Source: Leclercia pneumoniae
Lineage (GTDB): Bacteria > Pseudomonadota > Gammaproteobacteria > Enterobacterales > Enterobacteriaceae
Assembly (NCBI RefSeq): GCF_017348915.1
Contig: NZ_CP071383.1
Location: 620,001-684,000, forward strand
Reading direction: 5' to 3'
Length of the DNA stretch: 64,000 nucleotides
Shown: positions 56,784 through 64,000 of the stretch, in pieces
How positions within the stretch are numbered: position 1 is the first letter of the stretch
Layout of the letters: the number at the start of each line of letters is the position of its first letter
Notes under the pieces: model-generated
What the model was told of the DNA's origin: nothing
Database searches by the model: none
The model's input: the letters and a program-made list of their open reading frames with translations, nothing else
Position numbers and translations under genes: made by a program

Positions 56784-56825
56784 ATTATAGCCTGGTTGAA
56801 GGGCTTTTGCTGGGGTTTTATACAG
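56784..56825 (-). promoter_or_regulatory. polB promoter with LexA (SOS) box
   Basis: On the minus strand CTGTATAAAACCCCAG (56825-56810) fits the LexA consensus CTG-N10-CAG and is almost identical to my memory of the E. coli polB box. A perfect -10 TATAAT lies at 56789-56784; the LexA box covers the -35 position. LexA cleavage after DNA damage would derepress polB. Confidence 0.88.
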
Positions 56826-56856
56826 GTGTGTTTGGCCGGAAGGCCCCGGCTTACCC

Positions 56857-56873
56857 CTCCCCCGACAGGGGAG
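56857..56873 (-). other. Inverted repeat after araD
   Basis: CTCCCC / GGGGAG with a 5-base loop lies within 26 bases of the araD stop, next to a second GC-rich GCCGG / CCGGC repeat. Neither has a U run in the araD direction. These probably mark the 3' end of the araBAD transcript but are weak as an intrinsic terminator. Confidence 0.4.
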
Positions 56874-56882
56874 AGGCGGTGC

Positions 56883-57578
56883 TCACTGCCCGTAATAGGC
56901 TTTTGCGCCGTGCTTACGCAGGTAGTGCTTATCCAGCAATGTTTGCTGCATATCGGGTAGTTGCGGCGCCAGCTGGCGGCAGAAGATGCCCATATAAGCC
57001 ACCTCTTCCAGCACGATGGCGTTATGAACCGCATCCTCGGCGTTTTTACCCCAGGCAAACGGGCCGTGGGAGTGAACCAACACCCCCGGCATCTGCGCCG
57101 CGTCGATCCCCTGTTTCTCGAAGGTTTCGACAATGACGTTACCTGTTTCCCATTCGTATTCGCCGTTAATTTCGGCATCGGTCATCAGACGGGTGCAGGG
57201 GATGGTGCCGTAAAAGTAGTCCGCATGGGTGGTTCCGGTGGCGGGAATAGACTGACCGGCCTGAGCCCAGATGGTGGCATGACGCGAGTGAGTATGCACA
57301 ATGCCGCCAATCGACGGGAATGATTGATAAAGCAGGCGGTGGGTTGGCGTATCGGAAGAGGGCTTTTTGGTCCCCTCGACCACTTCGCCGGTGGCAATGC
57401 TGACCACCACCATGTCTTCAGCGGTCATGACGCTGTAATCCACCCCTGAGGGTTTGATGATAAAGACACCTTGCTCACGGTCTACAGCGCTGACGTTACC
57501 CCATGTGAGGGTAACGAGGTTGTGCTTCGGCAGCGCCAGATTCGCTTCCAGCACCTGACGTTTCAGATCTTCTAACAT
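56883..57578 (-). CDS. araD: L-ribulose-5-phosphate 4-epimerase
   Basis: 231-residue zinc enzyme that converts L-ribulose 5-phosphate to D-xylulose 5-phosphate, the last step of L-arabinose entry to the pentose phosphate pathway. The start ATG follows TGGAGGAATGC; 14 codons upstream are non-family. Metal ligands are in [10 protein letters not shown] and [12 protein letters not shown], as in class II aldolases. It is the third gene of araBAD, 53 bases after araA with a hairpin in the spacer. Confidence 0.98.
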   Translation of the reverse strand: MLEDLKRQVLEANLALPKHNLVTLTWGNVSAVDREQGVFIIKPSGVDYSVMTAEDMVVVSIATGEVVEGTKKPSSDTPTHRLLYQSFPSIGGIVHTHSRHATIWAQAGQSIPATGTTHADYFYGTIPCTRLMTDAEINGEYEWETGNVIVETFEKQGIDAAQMPGVLVHSHGPFAWGKNAEDAVHNAIVLEEVAYMGIFCRQLAPQLPDMQQTLLDKHYLRKHGAKAYYGQ

Positions 57579-57596
57579 GCATTCCTCCAGGAAAAA

Positions 57597-57616
57597 GAGG
57601 CCCGCCCTGCGGCAGG
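57597..57616 (-). other. Hairpin in the araA-araD spacer
   Basis: GGCCTGCC / GGCGGGCC-type repeat forming a GC-rich stem with loop GCAG. A hairpin in the same spacer is known in E. coli and is thought to shape mRNA decay so that araD is made less than araB and araA. Confidence 0.55.
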
Positions 57617-57631
57617 CCAAAGGTTCCCCTG

Positions 57632-59134
57632 TTAACGTTTTGAGCCGTAGTAGACTTCGTTCCAGCGCAGCGCGTCTTTAAAGGCTGGCAGGCGGGTGTC
57701 GTTATCAATGACGGCAATTTCAATGTCGTGCAGTTCAGCGAACTGACGCATGTCGCTCAGATCCAGCGCATGGCTAAAGACGGTATGGTGGGCTCCGCCC
57801 GCCACGATCCAGGCTTCGGAGGCGGTCGCCAGGTCTGGCTGTGCTTTCCACAGGGCGTTGGCTACCGGCAGCTTCGGCAGGGCGTGCGGGGTTTCGACCG
57901 CATCCACGCAGTTCACCAGCAGACGGAAACGATCGCCCAGGTCGATCAGGCTGGCGTTGATAGCTGGGCCGGTACGGGTATTGAAGATCAGGCGTGCCGG
58001 ATCCGCTTTACCGCCAATGCCCAGATACTGCACGTCGAGGGTCGGTTTCTCCTCCACGGCGATGGTTGGGCATACTTCCAGCATGTGTGAGCCCAGCACC
58101 AGATCGTTGCCGTTTTCGAAGTGGTAGGTGTAATCCTCCATGAAGGAGGTGCCGCCCTGCAGACCGGTTGACATCACTTTCATAATGCGAAGCAGAGCGG
58201 CAGTTTTCCAGTCGCCTTCGCCCGCAAAGCCGTAGCCCTGCTGCATCAGACGTTGAACCGCCAGGCCTGGTAACTGTTTCAGACCGTGAAGATCTTCGAA
58301 GGTGGTGGTAAAGGCATGGAAGCCGCCTTGTTCAAGGAAGCGTTTCATCCCCAGTTCAATTCGCGCGGCATCCAGCACGTTCTGACGTTTGTCGCCGTTA
58401 ATCTGCGCGGCAGCCGTCAGGCGGTAGCTGCTCTCATACTCGTCCACCAGCGCGCTAACGTCGCCGTCGGCAACTTCATTCACCACCTGTACCAGGTCGC
58501 CCACGGCCCAGGTGTTCACGGAGAAACCAAATTTAATCTGCGCAGCCACTTTGTCGCCGTCGGTAACGGCCACTTCGCGCATGTTGTCGCCGAAGCGCAC
58601 TACTTTGAGCTGACGGGTATCTTGTTTAGAGACCGCCTGACGCATCCAGGCGCCAATGCGTTTGTGTGCCTGAGCATCCTGCCAGTGGCCCGTGACCACG
58701 GCATGCTGCTGACGCATACGCGCGCCAATGAAGCCGAACTCGCGGCCGCCGTGAGCGGTCTGGTTCAGGTTCATAAAGTCCATGTCGATGCTGTCCCACG
58801 GCAGGGCCGCGTTGAACTGGGTATGGAACTGAAGCAGCGGCTTATTGAGAATGGACAGGCCGTTGATCCACATTTTTGCCGGGGAGAAGGTGTGCAGCCA
58901 CACCACCATGCCTGCGCATTTATCGTCGTAGTTTGCGTCGCGGCAGATATGGGTGATCTCGTCCGGGGAGGTGCCCAGCGGTTTCAACACCAGTTTGCAC
59001 GGCAGTTTGGCCTCGGCATTCAGGGCATTGACCACATGTTCAGCGTGTTGCGTCACCTGGCGCAGGGCTTCCGGCCCGTAGAGGTGTTGGCTACCAATCA
59101 CAAACCACACTTCATAATTATTAAAAATCGTCAT
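57632..59134 (-). CDS. araA: L-arabinose isomerase
   Basis: 500-residue Mn2+-dependent isomerase of L-arabinose and L-ribulose. Family motifs include [19 protein letters not shown] at the N-terminus, [20 protein letters not shown] and the metal-binding region with [18 protein letters not shown] [14 protein letters not shown] and HTVFSHAL. The spacing to araB is 10 bases. It is part of araBAD, controlled by AraC. Confidence 0.98.
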   Translation of the reverse strand: MTIFNNYEVWFVIGSQHLYGPEALRQVTQHAEHVVNALNAEAKLPCKLVLKPLGTSPDEITHICRDANYDDKCAGMVVWLHTFSPAKMWINGLSILNKPLLQFHTQFNAALPWDSIDMDFMNLNQTAHGGREFGFIGARMRQQHAVVTGHWQDAQAHKRIGAWMRQAVSKQDTRQLKVVRFGDNMREVAVTDGDKVAAQIKFGFSVNTWAVGDLVQVVNEVADGDVSALVDEYESSYRLTAAAQINGDKRQNVLDAARIELGMKRFLEQGGFHAFTTTFEDLHGLKQLPGLAVQRLMQQGYGFAGEGDWKTAALLRIMKVMSTGLQGGTSFMEDYTYHFENGNDLVLGSHMLEVCPTIAVEEKPTLDVQYLGIGGKADPARLIFNTRTGPAINASLIDLGDRFRLLVNCVDAVETPHALPKLPVANALWKAQPDLATASEAWIVAGGAHHTVFSHALDLSDMRQFAELHDIEIAVIDNDTRLPAFKDALRWNEVYYGSKR

Positions 59135-59144
59135 TATCGTGTCC

Positions 59145-60854
59145 TTAATGTGTCAGGGTTGCCGTGGATTCCGGGCTGTTTTTTGCCGGTGCGGCGACAG
59201 GGAGATAGTGAAGCTCAGCGCTTTTCGCCCACTGCTGGTAGCGCTGATAAAGTTGTTCAAAGCGTTGCGCCTGGGCGGTACGCGGCTGAAGGGTGTTTTC
59301 CACGGCGCTGGCCATATGCTGCTGCGCAGCAGGAATATCGGCATGGACCCCAGCGGCCACGGCGGCAAAGATGGCGGCACCGAGCGCGCAGCACTGATCG
59401 GAGGCGACAATTTGCAGCGGTCGATTCAGAACGTCGCAGCAGGCCTGCATGATCACCGGGTTCTTACGGGCGATACCGCCCAGCGCCATCACGTTGTTGA
59501 CGGCAATTCCTTGCTCCGTGAAACACTCCATAATGGCGCGTGCGCCAAAGGCGGTAGCGGCAATCAGACCGCCAAACAGCGCCGGCGCATCTGTCGCCAG
59601 GTTGAGATCGGTAATCACCCCTTTCAGGCGTTGGTTAGCGAAGGGGGTACGGCGGCCGTTAAACCAGTCGAGCACCACCGGCAGATGCTCCAGGGAGGGA
59701 TTTTTCGCCCAGGCATCGGTGAGCTGCACCAGCAGCTGTTTTTTACTCTCGGCAATCTGCGTTTTCAGTTCCGGATGGGTCGCTGCCAGTTGATCAAGCG
59801 GCCAGCCCAGCACGCGGCCAAACCAGGCATAGATATCGCCAAACGCCGACTGACCTGCTTCCAGGCCGATAAAATCGGGGACGACGCTGCCATCAACCTG
59901 GCCGCAAATACCTTTTACCGCACGCTCGCCGACGCTGGCTTTATCGGCGGTCAGGATGTCGCAGGTCGAAGTGCCGATGACTTTCACCAGGGTGTTTGGC
60001 TGCGCACCTGCGCCCACGGCACCCATATGGCAGTCAAACGCGCCGCCGGCGATCGCTACGGTTTCTGGCAGACCAAGACGTTCAGCCCACTCGGCGCAGA
60101 GGTTGCCTACTGGCACGTCTGCGGTCCAGGTATCGGTAAACAGCGGGTAGTCGAGATGCTGATTGATGAGGGGATCGAGCTCGTCAAAGAAGGTCGCGGG
60201 TGGCAGACCGCCCCAGCTTTCGTGCCACAAGGATTTGTGCCCGGCGCTACAGCGGCCGCGGCGAATATCCTGCGGGCGGGTGGTGCCAGACAGCAGGGCC
60301 GGAACCCAGTCGCATAACTCGATCCACGACACTGCTGTCTGGGCAACGCGGGGATCCTGGCGGGTCACGTGCAGGATTTTGGCCCAGAACCACTCGCTGG
60401 AATAAATACCGCCGATATAACGTGAGTAATCGCTCTTACCCGGCTGATGGCACAAACGGGTGATGGCCTCGGCTTCTTCAACTGCGGTATGGTCTTTCCA
60501 GAGTACGAACATAGCATTCGGGTTATCGGCAAATTCAGGGCGCAGCGCCAGAACGTGGCCGTCGGCATCAATGGGGGCGGGGGTCGAGCCGGTGCTGTCC
60601 ACGCCAATGCCCACAATCTGGCTACGCTGGCCCGCACTCAGCCCGGCGAGTACGGTTTTGATCGCCGCTTCCATCGACTCGATGTAGTCACGGGGGTGAT
60701 GACGAAACTGGTTGTTCGGCGCATCGCAATAACGCCCCTCTTGCCAGCGCGGATACCACTCCACGCTTGTCGCTATCTCCTGACCGGTTGTGCACTCCAC
60801 TGCCAGGGCGCGTACCGAGTCACTGCCAAAATCGAGGCCAATTGCAATTGCCAT
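59145..60854 (-). CDS. araB: L-ribulokinase
   Basis: 569-residue FGGY-family kinase that phosphorylates L-ribulose. [18 protein letters not shown] carries the phosphate 1 motif; the signature [10 protein letters not shown] and [18 protein letters not shown] lie later, and [16 protein letters not shown] is the adenosine motif. ATG gives [10 protein letters not shown], with GGAGCAGCACC before it. It is the first gene of araBAD, transcribed from the AraC-dependent promoter PBAD. Confidence 0.98.
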   Translation of the reverse strand: MAIAIGLDFGSDSVRALAVECTTGQEIATSVEWYPRWQEGRYCDAPNNQFRHHPRDYIESMEAAIKTVLAGLSAGQRSQIVGIGVDSTGSTPAPIDADGHVLALRPEFADNPNAMFVLWKDHTAVEEAEAITRLCHQPGKSDYSRYIGGIYSSEWFWAKILHVTRQDPRVAQTAVSWIELCDWVPALLSGTTRPQDIRRGRCSAGHKSLWHESWGGLPPATFFDELDPLINQHLDYPLFTDTWTADVPVGNLCAEWAERLGLPETVAIAGGAFDCHMGAVGAGAQPNTLVKVIGTSTCDILTADKASVGERAVKGICGQVDGSVVPDFIGLEAGQSAFGDIYAWFGRVLGWPLDQLAATHPELKTQIAESKKQLLVQLTDAWAKNPSLEHLPVVLDWFNGRRTPFANQRLKGVITDLNLATDAPALFGGLIAATAFGARAIMECFTEQGIAVNNVMALGGIARKNPVIMQACCDVLNRPLQIVASDQCCALGAAIFAAVAAGVHADIPAAQQHMASAVENTLQPRTAQAQRFEQLYQRYQQWAKSAELHYLPVAAPAKNSPESTATLTH

Positions 60855-60887
60855 GGTGCTGCTCCATCAAAATACAGGTATGGAAGA

Positions 60888-60951
60888 ACATTAGAGAGTG
60901 GGGGGAAAAATCGTCAGGCAGGATTCGCTAATCTTATGGATAATTTTGCTA
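60888..60951 (-). promoter_or_regulatory. PBAD with AraC sites I1 and I2
   Basis: Read on the minus strand, I1 is TAGCAAAATTATCCATA (60951-60935) and I2 is TAGCGAATCCTGCCTGA (60930-60914), 21 bases apart as in E. coli. The -10 TAATGT is at 60893-60888. AraC with arabinose binds I1-I2 and activates; without arabinose it bridges I1 to O2. Confidence 0.93.
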
Positions 60952-60964
60952 TGCCTGTGGAAAG

Positions 60965-60980
60965 TGTGACGCTGTGCAAA
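60965..60980. promoter_or_regulatory. CRP site in the ara control region
   Basis: TGTGACGCTGTGCAAA matches the CRP half-site TGTGA well on one side and weakly on the other, as in E. coli. It lies next to I1 and serves both PBAD and the araC promoter. Confidence 0.8.
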
Positions 60981-60986
60981 TATTCA

Positions 60987-61022
60987 ATGTGGACATTTCT
61001 GCCGTAGTTATAGACACTTTTG
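60987..61022. promoter_or_regulatory. araO1 operator
   Basis: TGTGGACATTTCTGCC and then TTATAGACACTTTTG, both AraC half-site-like, match the E. coli araO1L and O1R and lie over the araC promoter. AraC binding here gives autoregulation. Confidence 0.75.
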
Positions 61023-61144
61023 TTACTGATTATCGGCCTCTGATAGGGCGAAAATGTGACGCAGTACGCTAAAGCGCCGTACCTTAACGAGAAGTCATCC
61101 CGTTCACGGCTTTCAGACGCCTTTTTTCAGGTCGGCTCTGTAGA

Positions 61145-61161
61145 TATGGACAATTGGTTTC
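61145..61161 (-). promoter_or_regulatory. araO2 distal operator
   Basis: On the minus strand GAAACCAATTGTCCATA, the E. coli araO2 sequence, within the araC leader 29 bases before the araC start. The centre of O2 (61153) is 210 bases from the centre of I1 (60943), exactly the looping distance of E. coli. Confidence 0.85.
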
Positions 61162-61189
61162 CTTACCCTCTGCCAGGAGTATTGAATTT

Positions 61190-62035
61190 ATGGCTGAAAC
61201 GCAAAACGATCCCTTACTGCCAGGCTATTCGTTTAACGCGCATTTGGTGGCGGGGCTGACCCCTATTGAGGCCGAGGGATATCTCGATTTTTATATCGAT
61301 CGCCCGCTGGGTATGAAGGGCTATATCCTGAACCTGACGGTGCGTGGTGAAGGCGTGATTAAAAATCAGGATCAGACCTTTATCTGCCGTCCGGGCGACA
61401 TCCTCCTCTTTCCTCCCGGGGAGGTTCACCACTATGGTCGTCATCCGGATGCCAGCGAGTGGTATCACCAGTGGGTCTACTTCCGTCCGCGCGCTTACTG
61501 GCAGGAGTGGCTGAGCTGGCCATCCATGTTCGCCCACACCGGTTTCTATCGCCCGGACGAGGTGCATCAACCGCTGTTTCGTGAACTGTTTGCGCAGATC
61601 ATCGAGGCAGGGCAGGCGGGGGGGCGCTATGCCGAGCTGCTGGCAATTAACCTGCTGGAGCAACTGCTGCTCAGACGTATGGAAGCCATCAATGAATCCC
61701 TTAACCCGCCGCTGGATCACCGGGTGCGCGATGCCTGCCAGTACATTAGCGATCATCTGGCGGACAGCCAGTTTGATATTGCCAGCGTAGCCCAGCATGT
61801 CTGCCTGTCGCCGTCACGCCTCTCGCATCTGTTCCGCCAGCAGTTGGGGGTGAGCGTGTTGAGCTGGCGCGAAGATCAGCGTATCAGCCAGGCCAAGCTG
61901 CTGCTCAGTACCACCCGCATGCCGATCGCCAGCGTCGGGCGCAATGTCGGGTTTGAGGATCAGCTCTATTTTTCTCGCGTCTTTAAGAAATGCACCGGCG
62001 CCAGCCCCAGCGAATTCCGGGCAGGTTGTGAATAA
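61190..62035 (+). CDS. araC: Arabinose regulator AraC
   Basis: 281-residue AraC-family regulator: N-terminal cupin arabinose-binding and dimer domain (about 1-165; [18 protein letters not shown] is the regulatory N-terminal arm), a linker, and a C-terminal pair of helix-turn-helix motifs ([20 protein letters not shown] and [20 protein letters not shown]). The start ATG follows CCAGGAGTATTGAATT; an upstream in-frame start is not in the family. It is 11 residues shorter than E. coli AraC at the C-terminus, ending [11 protein letters not shown], the form I recall for Salmonella and relatives. It is divergent from araBAD. Confidence 0.97.
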   Translation: MAETQNDPLLPGYSFNAHLVAGLTPIEAEGYLDFYIDRPLGMKGYILNLTVRGEGVIKNQDQTFICRPGDILLFPPGEVHHYGRHPDASEWYHQWVYFRPRAYWQEWLSWPSMFAHTGFYRPDEVHQPLFRELFAQIIEAGQAGGRYAELLAINLLEQLLLRRMEAINESLNPPLDHRVRDACQYISDHLADSQFDIASVAQHVCLSPSRLSHLFRQQLGVSVLSWREDQRISQAKLLLSTTRMPIASVGRNVGFEDQLYFSRVFKKCTGASPSEFRAGCE

Positions 62036-62164
62036 AGCGTAAAAAAAGATAAACGACATGGCGCAAGTCTGTTCACACCCGGTAAACTATTCAGACAATT
62101 GATGTCTTGACGCAGCAGGCGGCTCTTCGCAGAATCCCTGCTTCGTTATCTGACCGGAAAAGTT

Positions 62165-62932
62165 ATGCAGGCATTGCTGGAACACTTCATCACCCAGTCC
62201 GTTACTTACTCCCTCATTGCCGTTGCGCTGGTGGCTTTTCTGGAATCGCTGGCGCTGGTCGGGCTGATCCTCCCCGGTACGGTGATGATGGCTGGTCTTG
62301 GCGCGCTGATAGGTAGCGGCGAGGTTAATTTCTGGCAGGCCTGGCTGGCGGGCATTATCGGTTGTCTGCTGGGCGACTGGATCTCGTTCTGGCTGGGCTG
62401 GCGTTTCAAAAAGCCGTTGCATCGCTGGTCTTTCATGAAAAAGAACAAAGCGCTGCTGGATAAAACCGAGCATGCCCTGCATCAACACAGCATGTTTACG
62501 ATTCTGGTGGGACGTTTTGTTGGCCCGACGCGTCCGCTGGTGCCCATGGTGGCTGGCATGCTCGATCTGCCGATCAAAAAATTCATTGTGCCAAATATCA
62601 TTGGCTGCCTCTTCTGGCCGCCATTCTACTTCTTGCCTGGCATTCTGGCCGGAGCGGCTATCGATATTCCTGCAGGTCAGGATAGCGGCGGCTTTAAGTG
62701 GTTACTGCTGGCAACGGCATTGCTGCTTTGGCTGGCGGCCTGGCTCTGCTGGCGTCTTTGGCGCAGCACCAGGGCTAACGTCGATAAGCTGAGCGCCTGG
62801 CTGCCGCGATCGCGATTACTGTGGCTGGCACCCCTGCTGCTGGGCGTGGCGGTGGTGGCGCTGGTGGCGCTTATTCGCCACCCGCTGATGCCCGTCTATG
62901 GTGAGATTCTGTTGAAGGTCGTGAGCCGTTAA
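62165..62932 (+). CDS. yabI: DedA-family membrane protein YabI
   Basis: 255-residue inner-membrane protein of the DedA (SNARE-associated/TVP38) family, probably a lipid carrier transporter (undecaprenyl phosphate or phospholipid flipping in relatives). [22 protein letters not shown] and the motif [19 protein letters not shown] with its conserved Arg/Glu are present; about five or six hydrophobic segments. The stop overlaps the thiQ stop region by 4 bases (convergent). Confidence 0.93.
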   Translation: MQALLEHFITQSVTYSLIAVALVAFLESLALVGLILPGTVMMAGLGALIGSGEVNFWQAWLAGIIGCLLGDWISFWLGWRFKKPLHRWSFMKKNKALLDKTEHALHQHSMFTILVGRFVGPTRPLVPMVAGMLDLPIKKFIVPNIIGCLFWPPFYFLPGILAGAAIDIPAGQDSGGFKWLLLATALLLWLAAWLCWRLWRSTRANVDKLSAWLPRSRLLWLAPLLLGVAVVALVALIRHPLMPVYGEILLKVVSR

Positions 62933-63630
62933 CCGCGCGCAATGCCCAGCAGATGCGAGGCGCTGGCGTCGCCGCTAAGCAGCACGCGGGTCTCACCGTC
63001 CCAGGCGATACGCCCGTCAGCCACGACTATCGAACGTCTGGCGATGCGGGCCGCATCTTCCACGCTATGCGACACCATCAACATGGTGAGCTGCTGACGC
63101 TCGCAGACCTCTTTGACCAGCAATAGCATCTCCTGACGCAGAGCAGGATCGAGGGCGGAAAAGGGTTCGTCCAGCAGTAATATCGGCTGTTCTCGCACCA
63201 GGCAGCGCGCCAGAGCAACGCGCTGGCGCTGCCCCCCGGAAAGCTCTCCTGGCAACCTGTCTAACAGATCGCTAATGCCCATCTGGCCGGCGATGGCCGC
63301 AAGTTTGCGCTGTTGATCGACATTGAGCTTCAGGCCAGGGTGCATCCCCAGCCCGATGTTCTGCCGAACGCTCAGGTGGGTAAATAGGTTGTTTTCCTGG
63401 AACAGCATCGACACCGGGCGCCGGGAAGGGGGCGTCCAGGTGTGATCGCGGTTTTCTATCAAGATTGTCCCGCTGGCGGGCTGCAGAAAACCGGCGATCA
63501 GATTGAGCAGGGTGCTTTTCCCCGCACCGCTTGGGCCGAGAATGGCAACCGACTCTCCCTGCGGCACAGAGAGAGTAAAACGCATCGGCAGGTGCTGGTA
63601 AAGCCAGGTCACATCAGTCAGTTTTAGCAT
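62929..63630 (-). CDS. thiQ: Thiamine ABC transporter ATP-binding protein
   Basis: 233-residue ABC ATPase of the thiamine/TPP importer ThiBPQ. Walker A is [16 protein letters not shown], the signature [16 protein letters not shown], Walker [14 protein letters not shown] and the switch His is in [12 protein letters not shown]. The chosen ATG gives [18 protein letters not shown]; 13 upstream codons in frame overlap thiP and do not fit the family. Its start overlaps the thiP stop by 17 bases. Confidence 0.97.
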   Translation of the reverse strand: MLKLTDVTWLYQHLPMRFTLSVPQGESVAILGPSGAGKSTLLNLIAGFLQPASGTILIENRDHTWTPPSRRPVSMLFQENNLFTHLSVRQNIGLGMHPGLKLNVDQQRKLAAIAGQMGISDLLDRLPGELSGGQRQRVALARCLVREQPILLLDEPFSALDPALRQEMLLLVKEVCERQQLTMLMVSHSVEDAARIARRSIVVADGRIAWDGETRVLLSGDASASHLLGIARG

Positions 63631-64000
63631 CACGCCCCGGAAGTTTTTCAATAACGGTAAACAAGGCAAAGCAGAGCATCAGGAGCAGAAGCGCCGTAAC
63701 GGCTCCGTCCTGGCTGCGATAGGAGCCAATCTGCTGATAGAGCCAGAACGGCAGGGTGCGGAAATCGTCATTGCCAAACAGTGCCACCACCCCAAAATCA
63801 CCAATCGAGAGTACGCAGGCAAAGGCCAGCGCCTGCGCCAGTGGGCGTTTCAGGGCGCGCAGTTCCACCACCTTTAGCCGTTGCCACCCCTGCATCCCTA
63901 ATGATCCGCAAAGCAGCGTATAGCGGGCGCTGAGGTCGCGCATCGGGTTTTCCAGAACCTTGAGGGCATAAGGGATGGCCATCAGCGCATTGGTAAAGAT
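63614..64000 (-). CDS. thiP: Thiamine ABC transporter permease, C-terminal part (5' end outside the window)
   Basis: The last 128 codons of thiP; translation continues beyond base 64000. Visible residues include [20 protein letters not shown], the conserved EAA-like loop region ([22 protein letters not shown]) and C-terminus [11 protein letters not shown], matching E. coli ThiP. It forms the membrane channel of the thiamine importer with ThiQ and the periplasmic ThiB. Confidence 0.95.
   Translation of the reverse strand: MFTNALMAIPYALKVLENPMRDLSARYTLLCGSLGMQGWQRLKVVELRALKRPLAQALAFACVLSIGDFGVVALFGNDDFRTLPFWLYQQIGSYRSQDGAVTALLLLMLCFALFTVIEKLPGRDAKTD

Noticed and set aside
63614..63982. Independent 122-codon gene starting at the ATG at 63982
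   Set aside because: The frame continues through the window edge and matches the C-terminal third of ThiP; the ATG is internal.

Overview
The window is core chromosome of an enterobacterium (Gammaproteobacteria, Enterobacteriaceae). Gene order and protein sequences follow the E. coli chromosome across its zero point almost gene for gene: creABCD, arcA, yjtD, the thr operon, talB, dnaKJ, nhaAR, ileS-lspA, carAB, kefFC, folA, the lptD-surA-pdxA-rsmA-apaGH operon, rapA, polB, araBAD/araC and thiQ. It is not E. coli itself. Several E. coli loci are missing (yaaW/yaaI after satP, hokC/sokC before nhaA, rihC after ispH, the cai/fix block and yaaU before kefF) and other genes stand in some of those places. 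A genus near Enterobacter, Lelliottia or Leclercia is my best guess, but I cannot prove it from memory alone. E. coli comparisons here are from memory, not from a search.

Layout. 1-3745 holds the end of creA, the CreB/CreC two-component system and a creD with a single-base frameshift. 3789-5139 holds arcA (minus strand) and a 634-bp control region with the small conserved ORF yjjY, an FNR-like site and a perfect 17-bp palindrome. 5140-10928 holds yjtD and the attenuated threonine operon thrLABC. 11087-15594 holds yaaX, yaaA-yaaJ, talB and mog. 15717-20119 is the main accessory block: an MHS-type MFS transporter gene converging on a three-gene iron/siderophore-type ABC importer operon, with a good Fur box upstream. 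20229-28133 holds satP, dnaK-dnaJ behind a sigma-32 promoter, nhaA-nhaR, rpsT and ribF. 28167-33948 holds ileS-lspA-fkpB-ispH and dapB. 34031-38835 holds the carAB control region and genes. 38919-39729 holds two small lipoprotein genes not found here in E. coli K-12. 39767-42817 holds kefF-kefC, with a long hairpin over the kefF ribosome binding site, and folA. 42860-49598 is the envelope/maturation operon lptD-surA-pdxA-rsmA-apaG-apaH. 49839-56825 holds djlA, rluA, rapA and LexA-controlled polB. 56883-62035 is the arabinose regulon with an intact AraC looping region. The window ends in yabI, thiQ and partial thiP.

How the genes work together. Most of the window is housekeeping: amino-acid and carbamoyl-phosphate supply, proteostasis, pH and potassium homeostasis, outer-membrane assembly, tRNA charging and lipoprotein maturation. 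The regulated modules show their controls in the DNA: thr attenuation, sigma-32 at dnaK, PurR and ArgR sites at carAB, LexA at polB, AraC/CRP sites at ara, and a Fur box at the ABC importer. I found no CRISPR array, prophage, insertion sequence, rRNA or tRNA gene, and no clearly new defence or biosynthetic system. The most original signals are the kefF hairpin, the Fur-linked importer with its overlapping convergent MFS gene, the creD frameshift and the lipoprotein pair.
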